From Reticulitermes speratus (lineage: Eukaryota; Arthropoda; Insecta; Blattodea; Rhinotermitidae): a stretch of DNA of 64,000 nt. Below, in pieces: positions 56,066-64,000 of this stretch. The position numbers and the translations under genes were made by a program. The notes under the pieces were generated by a model. The model was given only the letters and a program-made list of their open reading frames with translations, made no database searches and was not told the origin of the DNA. Each line of letters starts with the position of its first letter. Positions within the stretch are counted from its first letter, which is position 1. Location: NCBI GenBank assembly GCA_021186555.1, contig JAJKFL010000007.1, forward strand, positions 5,341,249-5,405,248, in the 5' to 3' direction.

Positions 56066-56190
56066 GGAGCAGCCTATAGCTCCACGCACTCGGTGATCAG
56101 CTTCACAACCCGACCGCTTTACCCCTCCCATCCCGGGGAAAGCCATCTCCAGGACCCACTGGGCCACCCCCCCCCCCTAACACAGAGCAC
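56066..56190 (-). mobile_element. SINE-C fragment
   Basis: The minus strand has GGTGGCCCAGTGGGTCCTGG, GGCTTTCCCCGGGATGGGAG and GGGTAAAGCGGTCGGG: the central SINE-C body only, without head or 3' end. A C run at 56168-56177 marks one side. Confidence 0.5.
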
Positions 56191-56540
56191 TTAACTCGTC
56201 ATTATCCTTGAGCCTTCTTTATGGCATGAAAAATTGCGTTCATGATGCGGCATTATGACACCGATATACTGTACAGGACAACACCAACGCCACACTTCGC
56301 TGTCCGGCGTTCGGAAAGGCAATACGATGGAATTTCGAGGCCGCTTACCGTAACAAGTCTATCTTAGTTTTCGCGCATCTCCTTATGCTGCAGCTGCAAC
56401 CAATCAACGTTTAACCTCATAATCAAAGCGGAAGAGGGAGAAGAATGCCCTTGTTTGTGGATTATTTAACGATGCTGTCTGTATCTCGCACTATACAGGG
56501 TAGAATGGTTACATAAGATATGAATGTAGTGGAAAAGTGT

Positions 56541-56814
56541 GCCGATCCCAGTGGCCGTGCGGTCTAAGGCGTGGGTCTTCGGCCACTCGCTTACTAGGAT
56601 CGTGGGTTCGAATCCCACCGGGGGCATGGATGTCTGTCTCTTGTGAGTGTTGTGTGATGTCAGGTAGAGGTCTCTGCGACGGGCTGGTCCCTCGTCCAGA
56701 GGAGTCCTACTGAGTGTGGTGTGTCTCAAATGTGTGTGACCATGAAACCTCGACGAAACGAGGAGGCCCAGGCCCATATAGGGCTGTCGAAAAAAAGAGA
56801 GAGAGAGAGAGAGA
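56541..56814 (+). mobile_element. SINE-A, full length, with GA tail
   Basis: Target-site duplication GGAAAAGTGTG (56531-56541 and 56815-56825; one base may belong to the element). Head GCCGATCCCAGTGGCCGTGC then GGTCTAAGGCG; box B GGGTTCGAATCCC; body GGATGTCTGTCTCTTGTGAG and GTCCAGAGGAGTCCTACTGA. The 3' tail is a GA repeat in place of the usual A run. Confidence 0.93.
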
Positions 56815-56825
56815 GGAAAAGTGTG

Positions 56826-57734
56826 GCTACAGACTTGACATGTAGGGGCTGGAAAAAAAACACGAAAATCCTCAGTCGGGTTACCCCGCGTCCTGTGCGA
56901 GATTCGAAGTGGGCGCTCCCCGGACAGTCACTGAACCGTTACCGCTTCGGCCAACTTGCTCGGTAGCAGAATTGATGGGAATCGTAATATTACGAACTGA
57001 AACTGGCAAAAGAATATCTTCTCCTTAGCAGCGTCTGTAATCAGGTGAACGACTTTATGTGGGGTTCATTCCAACACTGAAACAACTCTCGTGCCAGAGT
57101 TGACACCGGAAAAGGCAAGTAAAGTACTCAGAAGTTTTCTCCCTCCCTTCTTGTTCTTTCTTCTTTTTCCCCCCTCCACAACAAGCTTCTCTAGTGGCCT
57201 TGTTCTTGAATGAAGCAGGCAGCCGGGCCAGCCAGCAGGCAGATCAATGTCGGAGGAAGCTGGCATCTCACGCCGAGCACTACTACTTTCTTGTTCTTCA
57301 GACATCGCTAAATACGCGCTTCAAGTTGCCTGTATTCATGGCTCTAAAATGCAGCATTCTGGTCCAGACTTCCTGCAATTACGCGTACAGTGCAGCACAT
57401 ACTCTTGTTCAAATACCTACGAATTGCGTGAAGATACTTCACTACAGTCTGCAACACATTCCACTCGCTTTACAAGCGACCTTCTGAAACTATGGCCGAG
57501 CAAGCTGGCTCCAGCGGTGATGTCTGACATGTATCAGAAACACGCCCGGTTTGATTCTCGGCCGATAAACCGAGTACCGTGACTCAGGTGTTTCGTGTTT
57601 TCCTTAGCCCTTTCAGCAGATACCGGAGCACTACCTAAATTTAGGCCGCCACAACTTCCTTATGCTACCACTCGGCGCTGTACCGCCTATTATTCTAACA
57701 GCGTCAACAAATAAATCATGGTACTAAGTATCAG
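56826..57734. other. No gene recognised
   Basis: Two overlapping plus-strand frames (57194-57487, 57247-57582) have no recognisable domain. A fragment CGGGTTACCCCGCG...GGTAGCAGAATTG near 56877-56970 contains a tRNA-like look (CTCGGTAGC) but no complete cloverleaf. Confidence 0.45.
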
Positions 57735-57960
57735 TGGGCCGGCATAGCGTAGTCGGCACAGCGACTCGCTACAGGCTGGACGGTCCGGCGATCGAATCCC
57801 GGTGGGGGCCAGATTTTTCGTAACAGTCCACACCGGCCCTGGGGCCCACCCAGCCTCCTATACAATGGGTAGCGGGTCTCTTTCCAGGGGGTTAAGCGGC
57901 CGGGGCGTGGAGTTGACCACACACCCTCATCTAGTGCCAGGGTAAAAAAGAGTAAGCTAT
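57735..57960 (+). mobile_element. SINE-C with complete head
   Basis: Head GGGCCGGCATAGCGTAGTCG then GCACAGCGACTCGCTACAGG; box B CGATCGAATCCCGG; body GGGGGCCAGATTTTTCGTA, GGGGCCCACCCAGCCTCCTA, TACAATGGGTAGCGGGTC, GGCGTGGAGTTGACCACAC. The 3' end is truncated just before the LINE-B tail begins at about 57961. Confidence 0.88.
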
Positions 57961-58430
57961 ACAACCTAACTGTCGCTCAGCGACTCAAGAAGTTTCTCCC
58001 CATTACAGAACCTGATGGTTATTTAATGTATTCAAACAGCACACCAACTGTCGCTACTCTCATCCAAATATGTCCGCTTCAAACAATTCCAGACAATTTC
58101 CTTAACATACAATTCCTTAGCAAATACACTGCGATAAGTGAATACTGTGTTAGTCATATCTGTCCATTCGTCCGTCTGTCCGCACACAACAGCTAAACTC
58201 ACAACGAACGGAAACATTTCGTATGCATTCCTTATCTCTCCCCTGCGTGCTACGTGCCCTGTCCACCGCACCCTCCTTCCTTACCCTCGTGACTTTTGAA
58301 GAAGAATACAAATGACGCCATCATTATGCAATATTCCCGGCCGCTCGTCACTTCCTCCCTTTTAGATCCAAATTTTCTCCACTGCATCCTTCATCAAATA
58401 CCTTCAGTCTGAGTTCCCGCTTTACACATG
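57961..58430 (-). pseudogene. LINE-B RT C-terminal relic with inserted segment
   Basis: On the minus strand the frame from 58271 opens MRWTGHVARRGEIRNAYEMF, which matches the family's RLRWAGHVARMGESRNAYRVL block. The frame then runs into unrelated sequence (VCGQTDEWTDMTN region, 58190-58070). The family 3' end returns at 58050-57961 as the reverse complement of CTCAAGAAGTTTCTC...CAGAACCTGATGGTT. Upstream coding similarity extends to about 58430. The middle looks replaced or invaded by another repeat. No catalytic RT domain remains. Confidence 0.65.
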
Positions 58431-58571
58431 TCACAATGTGTGCTATTCTAACCATTCAAATTTGAAGTACAAGCACTATGTTACGTAAACCCAGTATTTG
58501 CATCTTACTGGATGATTCTAAGTCACATGAACACTGAAACTGCAACCCGTGCTAAGTACTACCACGACTAG

Positions 58572-58603
<32 letters not shown>

Positions 58604-59138
58604 ATAACATAACATACACATAAACATCATGACGCTGACAATAAATAAATAATTAATATACAGATGAAACGGAGAAAAGTACAGCAAGATTTACAAAATA
58701 TGTTCATAAAAATAACTTCGTAACATCGATTCTAAAAGTTTTTAATATGAGTAACTGCAACACTTCTGCTGCTCGTTGCTCAATAAATCCGTGTTATACT
58801 TGAAAATTTCCGTCTTCTGAGATGTGACGTCATGTACTCTAGTACACGTGTACCCACCTACCTGCCACCTTCATCACAAGCGCAGATGAATAACTGATGA
58901 TCAAGGCGTCACATCCGTAAACACAAATATTCACAGTCAACGTCACGGAAACCTCAGATCTGCTCTTACGGCCCACACCTGAACCCAATCTGTGTGAAGA
59001 CGTGTGCAATAACTACCTGCAAATACAACTGCAGTCTGCCGTGCGTGCAGACACGCAACGTACGTTGCAGGGCAATGACACAGGGCAAGAAAGATCAGTC
59101 TCATCCGTGGAATAATCGGTCACGTTCGTCAACACGCA
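58431..59138. other. No gene recognised; CTA repeat
   Basis: A CTA trinucleotide repeat lies at 58572-58603. The rest is unrecognised. Confidence 0.5.
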
Positions 59139-59256
59139 ACCACCACTACCACCAGTACTATCACCACTACCACCAGTACTATCACCACTACACCACCAGT
59201 ACTATCACCACAACCACCAGTACTATCACAACTAGACCCGCTAAAATAATAATAGC

Positions 59257-59292
<36 letters not shown>
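59139..59292. repeat. Microsatellite cluster (ACC/ACT/ATC and AAT)
   Basis: ACCACTACCACCAGTACTAT-type units repeat at 59143-59232, then AAT repeats run at about 59248-59292. The plus-strand frame 58994-59260 picks up a histidine/tyrosine then threonine-rich tail from this and is not a gene. Confidence 0.9.
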
Positions 59293-59293
<1 letters not shown>

Positions 59294-60134
59294 GTTTATA
59301 ATTTTAACACACTGAACAACGCATTTAATTTTATAAACAACTCTATATTGGAGTCCTGTAATGTTGCATTTCCACCGTGTAAATTCTCACGAATCAATCA
59401 ATCATCAATCCATCAATCAATCAACACACAATTAAAACCAACTAAGTACACTTGTTGTCACGACGACGACGACGACAACGTGTATATACTTGGTTTCAAC
59501 AGCACGATGCTCTGCTTCTATTTATGACAGACGTTTTCAAAAACAAGGGCAGACATTGACTCTAAAAACGTTCGTGGCACACTTCAAAATACCAGCAGGT
59601 TCGGAGGAGGGGGTTCCAAAACGAGGGAGGGTACGTGGGCAAATAAATCACTATGCACTACACGGGGCACAGTTTAATTGCAGCCAATCTTGAGGGATCA
59701 GCAAGAATAACACGACTTTCCTTTGGCAACGCGCACGTTATAGCTCGGTAGACAACCTGCGAGTTGGCGACTTAATGCACAGCGTCGACCATCCTGTAAG
59801 TAGGGCCGTATTTATTCCGAACAGCCCAGGCAGTAGCACAAGACCTTCCGCAGTCACCAATATACCGACAGACCTGCTAATAATTACTTCTGACCGCCAC
59901 CAGAGATCGAAAACCAGGTTCAAGAAGCGAATCACTAACCTACATGTCCACCCAACACGCAAGGTACACGCGTACATGCAATGCATTCAACTCTCATTAT
60001 TATCGGTACCTACTTTAAGCCAAAGCACTTCGTGTTTTTATTAAATAATTTAATTACCCTTTATAGAGGCTACTAAAATTAGTAGGGGAGCGGAAAGTTG
60101 ATTTTCAAAGTTAATTTCCCAACCAGGTTGTTAC

Positions 60135-60165
<31 letters not shown>

Positions 60166-60514
60166 GCCTGTACGAGGAAAAGTGGCATTGACATGGCATT
60201 TCCATACATGCTACGTCGACGGTGGATTTTCTCCTTGTGTCGTCTCGCCCCCACATCTCCGCGTTTATTACCAACAGCAGTCGCACATGGAGAGGAGAAA
60301 CCCGGCATGGCTCAGTGATCAAAGTTCAGCTGACGGGCGGCCGGCCCCTTGCTCGTCGCCGCCGGTGTTCCGCATGTCACGGCTGAGGTGCTGGCAGCCG
60401 CGAGCTTTGTTCCATTTTTTGCGGCAAAAATGTATGGAAATTCCGTAAAAGTGATTTACTCAGTCATAAGTTATTAGGGGCAAATGAAGTCTGTTGCGAG
60501 TAGTGTACAATACT
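59293..60514. other. No gene recognised; simple repeats
   Basis: ATCA-type repeat near 59394-59424, ACG repeat at 59461-59476, CT repeat at 60138-60165. Frames such as 60098-60448 run through the CT tract and are unrecognised. Confidence 0.5.
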
Positions 60515-60720
60515 GCTTTTAACCTTTTAAAGCATAGTGGTCACACTACACATGCTTAACACAAAAAACTTCAGTGTGCCCATACAGTATTTATTTATAT
60601 CATATAATTCTAAAATAAACAGTGATTAACTCTCTACACATCATTAACTTGTCGATGCTCGTAACTGGTGCACAGTGTGTTTAGTGTGACGAAGGGAGTA
60701 AACCTTTAAACATTTTATAC
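60515..60720. repeat. Dispersed repeat (MITE-like), copy 3
   Basis: Ends show inverted similarity: ACCTTTTAAAGCATAGTGGT then CACACTA at the left, and TAGTGTGACGAAGGGAGTAA then ACCTTTAAAC at the right. The centre CTAAAATAAACAGTGATTAA matches the repeat at 41.5 kb and 12.6 kb. This is the best-preserved copy. A non-autonomous DNA element is the likeliest reading, but no target-site duplication was established. Confidence 0.5.
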
Positions 60721-61261
60721 CACTTCGTGATTGAAATAGTTAATTACGTTACTGGATGTCGAAACGATCCTAATGACCAAAACACGTACGAGAAAAATAT
60801 AATATAAATAAAAGTCAACATATAACAAAAACAAACTGAGGCACTCTGACGTGTGACAACATTACGTCGAACTGAACATCAGTCCTGGGCATGGAGATGA
60901 ATTATTTTAAAACTGCGTAACTCATTTCAATACTGACAATCTGCAGCTTCATATATGTCTAAAAGTATCTCTAGACACTGAAGTGGTCGGATAGCCCGGT
61001 CTGGCTCTATTAATATCCATCGTTTTAGAGCGTTCGATTAACGAAACTCGCAAACTAACATCCCGCTTTCAGTGCTTCTTTGTAACGAAAACACGTTAGG
61101 CCCAAAACGACGACGATAAACTTCAAGAAATGTATGAATCATTGCCCGCCGATGCCGAACAACGCCAATGCATTTTACTTTTTTGGGGGGGGCGTCGGGG
61201 GGGGGGGGGGGTGCTCGTCGTTTCGTTCCATCAGCAGGCCTACCGTTCATTACAGACCAAT
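60721..61261. other. No gene recognised; G tract
   Basis: G runs at about 61184-61192 and 61198-61210 separated by CGTC. Two plus-strand frames run through them and are unrecognised. Confidence 0.45.
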
Positions 61262-61274
61262 TACCATGCATCAT

Positions 61275-61568
61275 GGGGCACGCCGTGGCGCAGTTCGATG
61301 AGGCACTGCGCTACAAACCGGACGGTCGTGGGTTCACTGGAATTTTTCACTGACTCGATCCTTCCGGCCGCACTACGGCCCTGGGGTCTACTCAGCCTCT
61401 AACAGAAATGAGTACCATCACTAGTTCCTGGGGGTAAATGCGGCTGGTGCGTAGGGCTGACAACATTCCCACCTTCATGTGCCTACTGTTTGGAAATCTG
61501 GGAGCCTCAACGTCCTGGAACCCTCAGGGCCTGTCCAGGCCTGTATAGCGATAGCTTTACCTTTACCT
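61275..61568 (+). mobile_element. SINE-C, subtype 2, full length
   Basis: Target-site duplications TACCATGCATCAT (61262-61274) and TACCATGCACCAT (61569-61581). Head GGGGCACGCCGTGGCGCAGT then TCGATGAGGC and CGGTCGTGGGTTCACTGG, where box B is broken by a deletion after GGGTTC. Body GGCCCTGGGGTCTACTCAGC, CTAACAGAAATGAGTACC, CCTGGGGGTAAATGCGG and GGCCTGTCCAGGCCTGTA; it ends CTTTACCTTTACCT. It shares the GGCCCTGGGG...CAGCCTC core and 3' end with the other SINE-C copies but has a different head and an extra 3' segment. Confidence 0.9.
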
Positions 61569-61581
61569 TACCATGCACCAT

Positions 61582-62792
61582 AAACACACAGATGTGTATT
61601 AACACTTACCTGACGATTTTTCATATAGATACTTATTTCATGACGTCGCCATGCATTTAATTATTGCCACTAAATTAATACAAAATTAACTTTCAACGAA
61701 CGACATTCGAAGAACGCGTTCCTTTCGAAAAACGGGGAAGTTATTACAAGATGCACGAAATTGCTGCGTGTTTCCTCGCTTCCTGAGTTGCATTTCTGCA
61801 AAACACGACTCATTTGATTCCGGCCCTACGCAAGGCCCACTTGTGTCCATCTGGTCCGCGAAGTGCTGTTTCTTCCCCGTTGTGATCTCTAAGAAAACTT
61901 CACAATCCCGAGGTACTGATTAACTCAGCGGTACGGAACTTCGACAGCGCGTCAGCTATACTTAAAAAAGACGTCTGTTCTTAAATTACAACACTCGTCA
62001 TCATACGCATTTGCACACTGGATCCAACCTGTAACACAGCTACTTAATTCAAATAATTCCACACACATACACTCTTGCCTAACATCAGACACCTTCAAAT
62101 TTTGTATGAACTTAAATTTAAATTTCCAGTTCACTATGTGTTTATTTTTTTAATGGAAGAAAAACGCTGGAACGGGAAGCAGTCACGTTGTACGTCACGC
62201 AAATAGTACAGATATTGGGATATTTGAGGTTCACACGGCGGTCTTGCTAAAGACTCAGGTCTTGTGTGATATGGCCCTGACTACGAACCGACTACGATCC
62301 TACGAAACGTCGGAAACTATCTGCCGAACGACGAAACATCCCAGGATACTCACATCTTCAGTATACATGTTCATTTCCAGAAGCAGAGACACGAAACTGC
62401 TGCATTCCAGACTAGAAAATCGGGGCGTGTCTATGGCAATAGGCCTACATGACCACGCCCCATGGATCTCTCTCACTACCGAAACCAAGTCGCCTGACGT
62501 GTGTTTTCGTGTCGCACCAGATAAGTCTTGATATCAGCTCACCTAGTGCCAGCTGAATGCAATTCGCACTCGATCACCATAATGTTTAACATACATTTCA
62601 TGCCTTATCTCCAAAGAGGTTTTTCCCTCCCTTAAGACTCATCAATTAAAATTCCATTTACCATTTTCCTCGTGCCTTCTACAGGCTGTCCCGCTTCATT
62701 CATTCTCCCCCAGTTCATCACCTCAGTAACGTCAGCATCTCATGAGGCGATACTTTCCGTCCTCCTGTCTCTTTTCCTCTCTTAGGACCACA
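61582..62792. other. No gene recognised
   Basis: A CTACGAAACGTCGGAAACTA string at about 62300-62319 resembles the GAAACGUCGG side of the 4.7-kb repeat, without a matching stem II. The stretch 62610-62760 may be another LINE fragment but I could not confirm it. Confidence 0.4.
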
Positions 62793-62794
62793 TA

Positions 62795-62980
62795 GAGTCG
62801 AACTCGGTTATAACGTCAAGAAAGGGAATGAATATTTTGTGTCGTTATAAACGAGTAGTCTTACAACCAAGTAGTGTAACGTTATGGTTAACAGTGAGGA
62901 ATTAACTGGTACCATAGAATATCAGACGCTATAGACGAGGTGTCGTATAAACAGATGTCGTTATAACCCGGATTCGACTG
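62795..62980. mobile_element. pogo/Tigger-like MITE, 186 bp
   Basis: Ends are inverted repeats: left GAGTCGAACTCGGTTATAAC then GTC, right GTCGTTATAACCCGGATTCG then ACTG, i.e. CAGTCGAATCCGGGTTATAA inward from the right. This matches the known CAGT...GTTATAACG ends of pogo/Tigger elements, and the element is flanked by TA on both sides (62793-62794 and 62981-62982), their usual target duplication. Internally it has several GTCGTTATA/GTCGTATAA echoes and no coding capacity. Mobilised in trans by a pogo-type transposase, by inference. Confidence 0.8.
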
Positions 62981-63221
62981 TATATGCATCATTACAATTT
63001 TTTCCCAAACTTGAATCAATGTTCTTGTCTTGGGTTAAAAACACGTACTGAAACATGCATACAGAGGGTTGCTGTGACCTTGTGACTTTAGACTGCCAAT
63101 ATCCTGGCGTTACGGCTTACAACCCCGCTCGGGACATGGACGTTCCTCTGCGTGCTTCTTCTGCAGTCCTATGTCGTCTTCTGACAGTACAAGCGCTGCT
63201 TTAGCAAAGTCCCCACTCATA

Positions 63222-63454
63222 CAGGGCCGGCCTTCGGCCGACTGGGCCGATTTGACGCAAATGGGCCCCGCGCTCATGAAATATTTGCGCATAAGTAATT
63301 TTTAAAAAGTGATAAAAATGGGCCATTTTAATTTTTCATCCTAACATACGATAATACACCAAAACGTTAGTCCTTTTCTTGCTCTGCACAATAACTTTAA
63401 GTGGCCCGCCAAAAGGATCGCAATAGAGCCCCGCGTTTGCTAAGGCCGGCACTG
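63222..63454. mobile_element. hAT-like MITE, 233 bp
   Basis: The left end CAGGGCCGGCCTTCGGCC and right end GCTAAGGCCGGCACTG are inverted repeats (CAGnGCCGGCCTT shared). The 8-bp flanks CACTCATA (63214-63221) and CACTCATG (63455-63462) differ at one base, matching the 8-bp duplication made by hAT transposases. There is no coding capacity. A run of about 14 G follows at 63463-63476. Confidence 0.82.
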
Positions 63455-63462
63455 CACTCATG

Positions 63463-64000
63463 GGGGGGGGGGGGGGAAAGAATCACTATCCTGGAACTCA
63501 AGAAGAAAATACAGAGAAAATCAACTTGGAAAGTCTACTTGCAGCTCAATGCGACACGGGCCCATTTCGTTTGTCAGCGCACATCATCATCGTATCTGCT
63601 CTATTTTCCTTGTTGGACGGTTGTCACTGTAACTGTAATAGGCCCCTGCAAGTAACATGAGGGTCGAAGGCTGAGGGTACGCGTTCGGAATTGTTTCAAT
63701 GCTGAGCTCTGGTGTTGGCGGTGTCGAACTTTCTTGTTCTGCCGATACATGGCGCTGCTAATTGTATAAATAATGTGACGTACCCCTATAAATAGTCCCA
63801 TGCAACAAGGCCATCAAACTCAACTCCCGTCGAGACGTTTAACGATTCTGTTTACATCGGCACAGACAACACTGGGTCCACATTCGCCCAGGAATAACAA
63901 CAGTACAACAAATTTCGATCTGTAAAAGGCAATATCTCTAGGTTGACGAAGAAATCTGACCCCTAACGCACGTCATTTGCCCAACTGTGGATTGGAACAA
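63463..64000. other. No gene recognised; G tract
   Basis: G run at the left edge, then unrecognised sequence to the window end. Short overlapping frames only. Confidence 0.5.

Noticed and set aside
57194-57582. Two overlapping plus-strand frames of about 100 codons
   Set aside because: Neither has a domain, start context or splice signal I could support.

Overview
This window reads as non-coding, repeat-rich nuclear DNA from a large animal genome, most likely an arthropod. It is AT-rich. It contains no convincing host protein-coding gene and no bacterial-style gene organisation. I saw no rRNA gene, no genuine tRNA gene and no CRISPR array. Almost every open frame is short, overlaps another frame, and matches nothing I know. 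The protein remnants I do recognise (non-LTR retrotransposon RT tails, a Mos1-type transposase N-terminus, a DUF4817-type helix-turn-helix) and the tRNA-headed SINE families are of kinds common in insects. A cockroach or termite (Blattodea) is my best guess from memory, not something the sequence proves.

Layout. 0-10 kb: a hammerhead-ribozyme-like motif of Penelope type beside a LINE 3' end (1.4-1.7 kb); a first copy of a 110-bp repeat (4.7 kb); a 20-bp minisatellite (4.9-5.6 kb); a 587-bp terminal-inverted-repeat element carrying a broken DUF4817-like gene (5.9-6.45 kb); a LINE relic split by a SINE (6.5-7.1 kb); another SINE (7.9-8.2 kb); a 67-bp minisatellite (8.5-9.3 kb). 10-31 kb: mostly unrecognised sequence with SINEs at 13.2, 21.2, 22.6 and 25.8 kb, a MITE-like element and 37-bp satellite near 18 kb, LINE tails at 13.9 and 20.2 kb, and a mariner-type transposase relic with a 20-bp palindrome at 28.0-28.4 kb. 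31-48 kb: the densest part, with SINEs at 31.9, 33.4, 37.7, 38.2, 40.7, 41.7, 43.3, 47.1 and 47.7 kb, four loci with hammerhead-like or palindromic structure (34.3, 36.1, 37.0-37.4, 41.2 kb), and several LINE tails. 48-64 kb: SINEs at 48.5, 52.7, 54.0, 56.6, 57.8 and 61.3 kb, a second copy of the 4.7-kb repeat at 50.8 kb, microsatellites near 59 kb, and two intact-looking MITEs (pogo/Tigger-like at 62.8 kb and hAT-like at 63.2 kb).

How the parts relate. Four SINE families (labelled A-D here, my own labels) have recognisable pol III box B sequences and many have clear target-site duplications, so insertion boundaries can be set to the base. Two SINEs lie inside LINE relics with target-site duplications, which dates them as younger than those LINEs. 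The most interesting signal is a group of small palindromic elements with hammerhead-like cores (CUGAUGA, stem II, GAAA, then GUC or GUA). The best core is at 1630-1672 on the minus strand. Two of these elements (34.2-34.4 kb and 37.0-37.4 kb) share a terminal sequence and are each flanked by an 11-bp direct repeat, so they look like one previously mobile, non-coding, ribozyme-bearing family.
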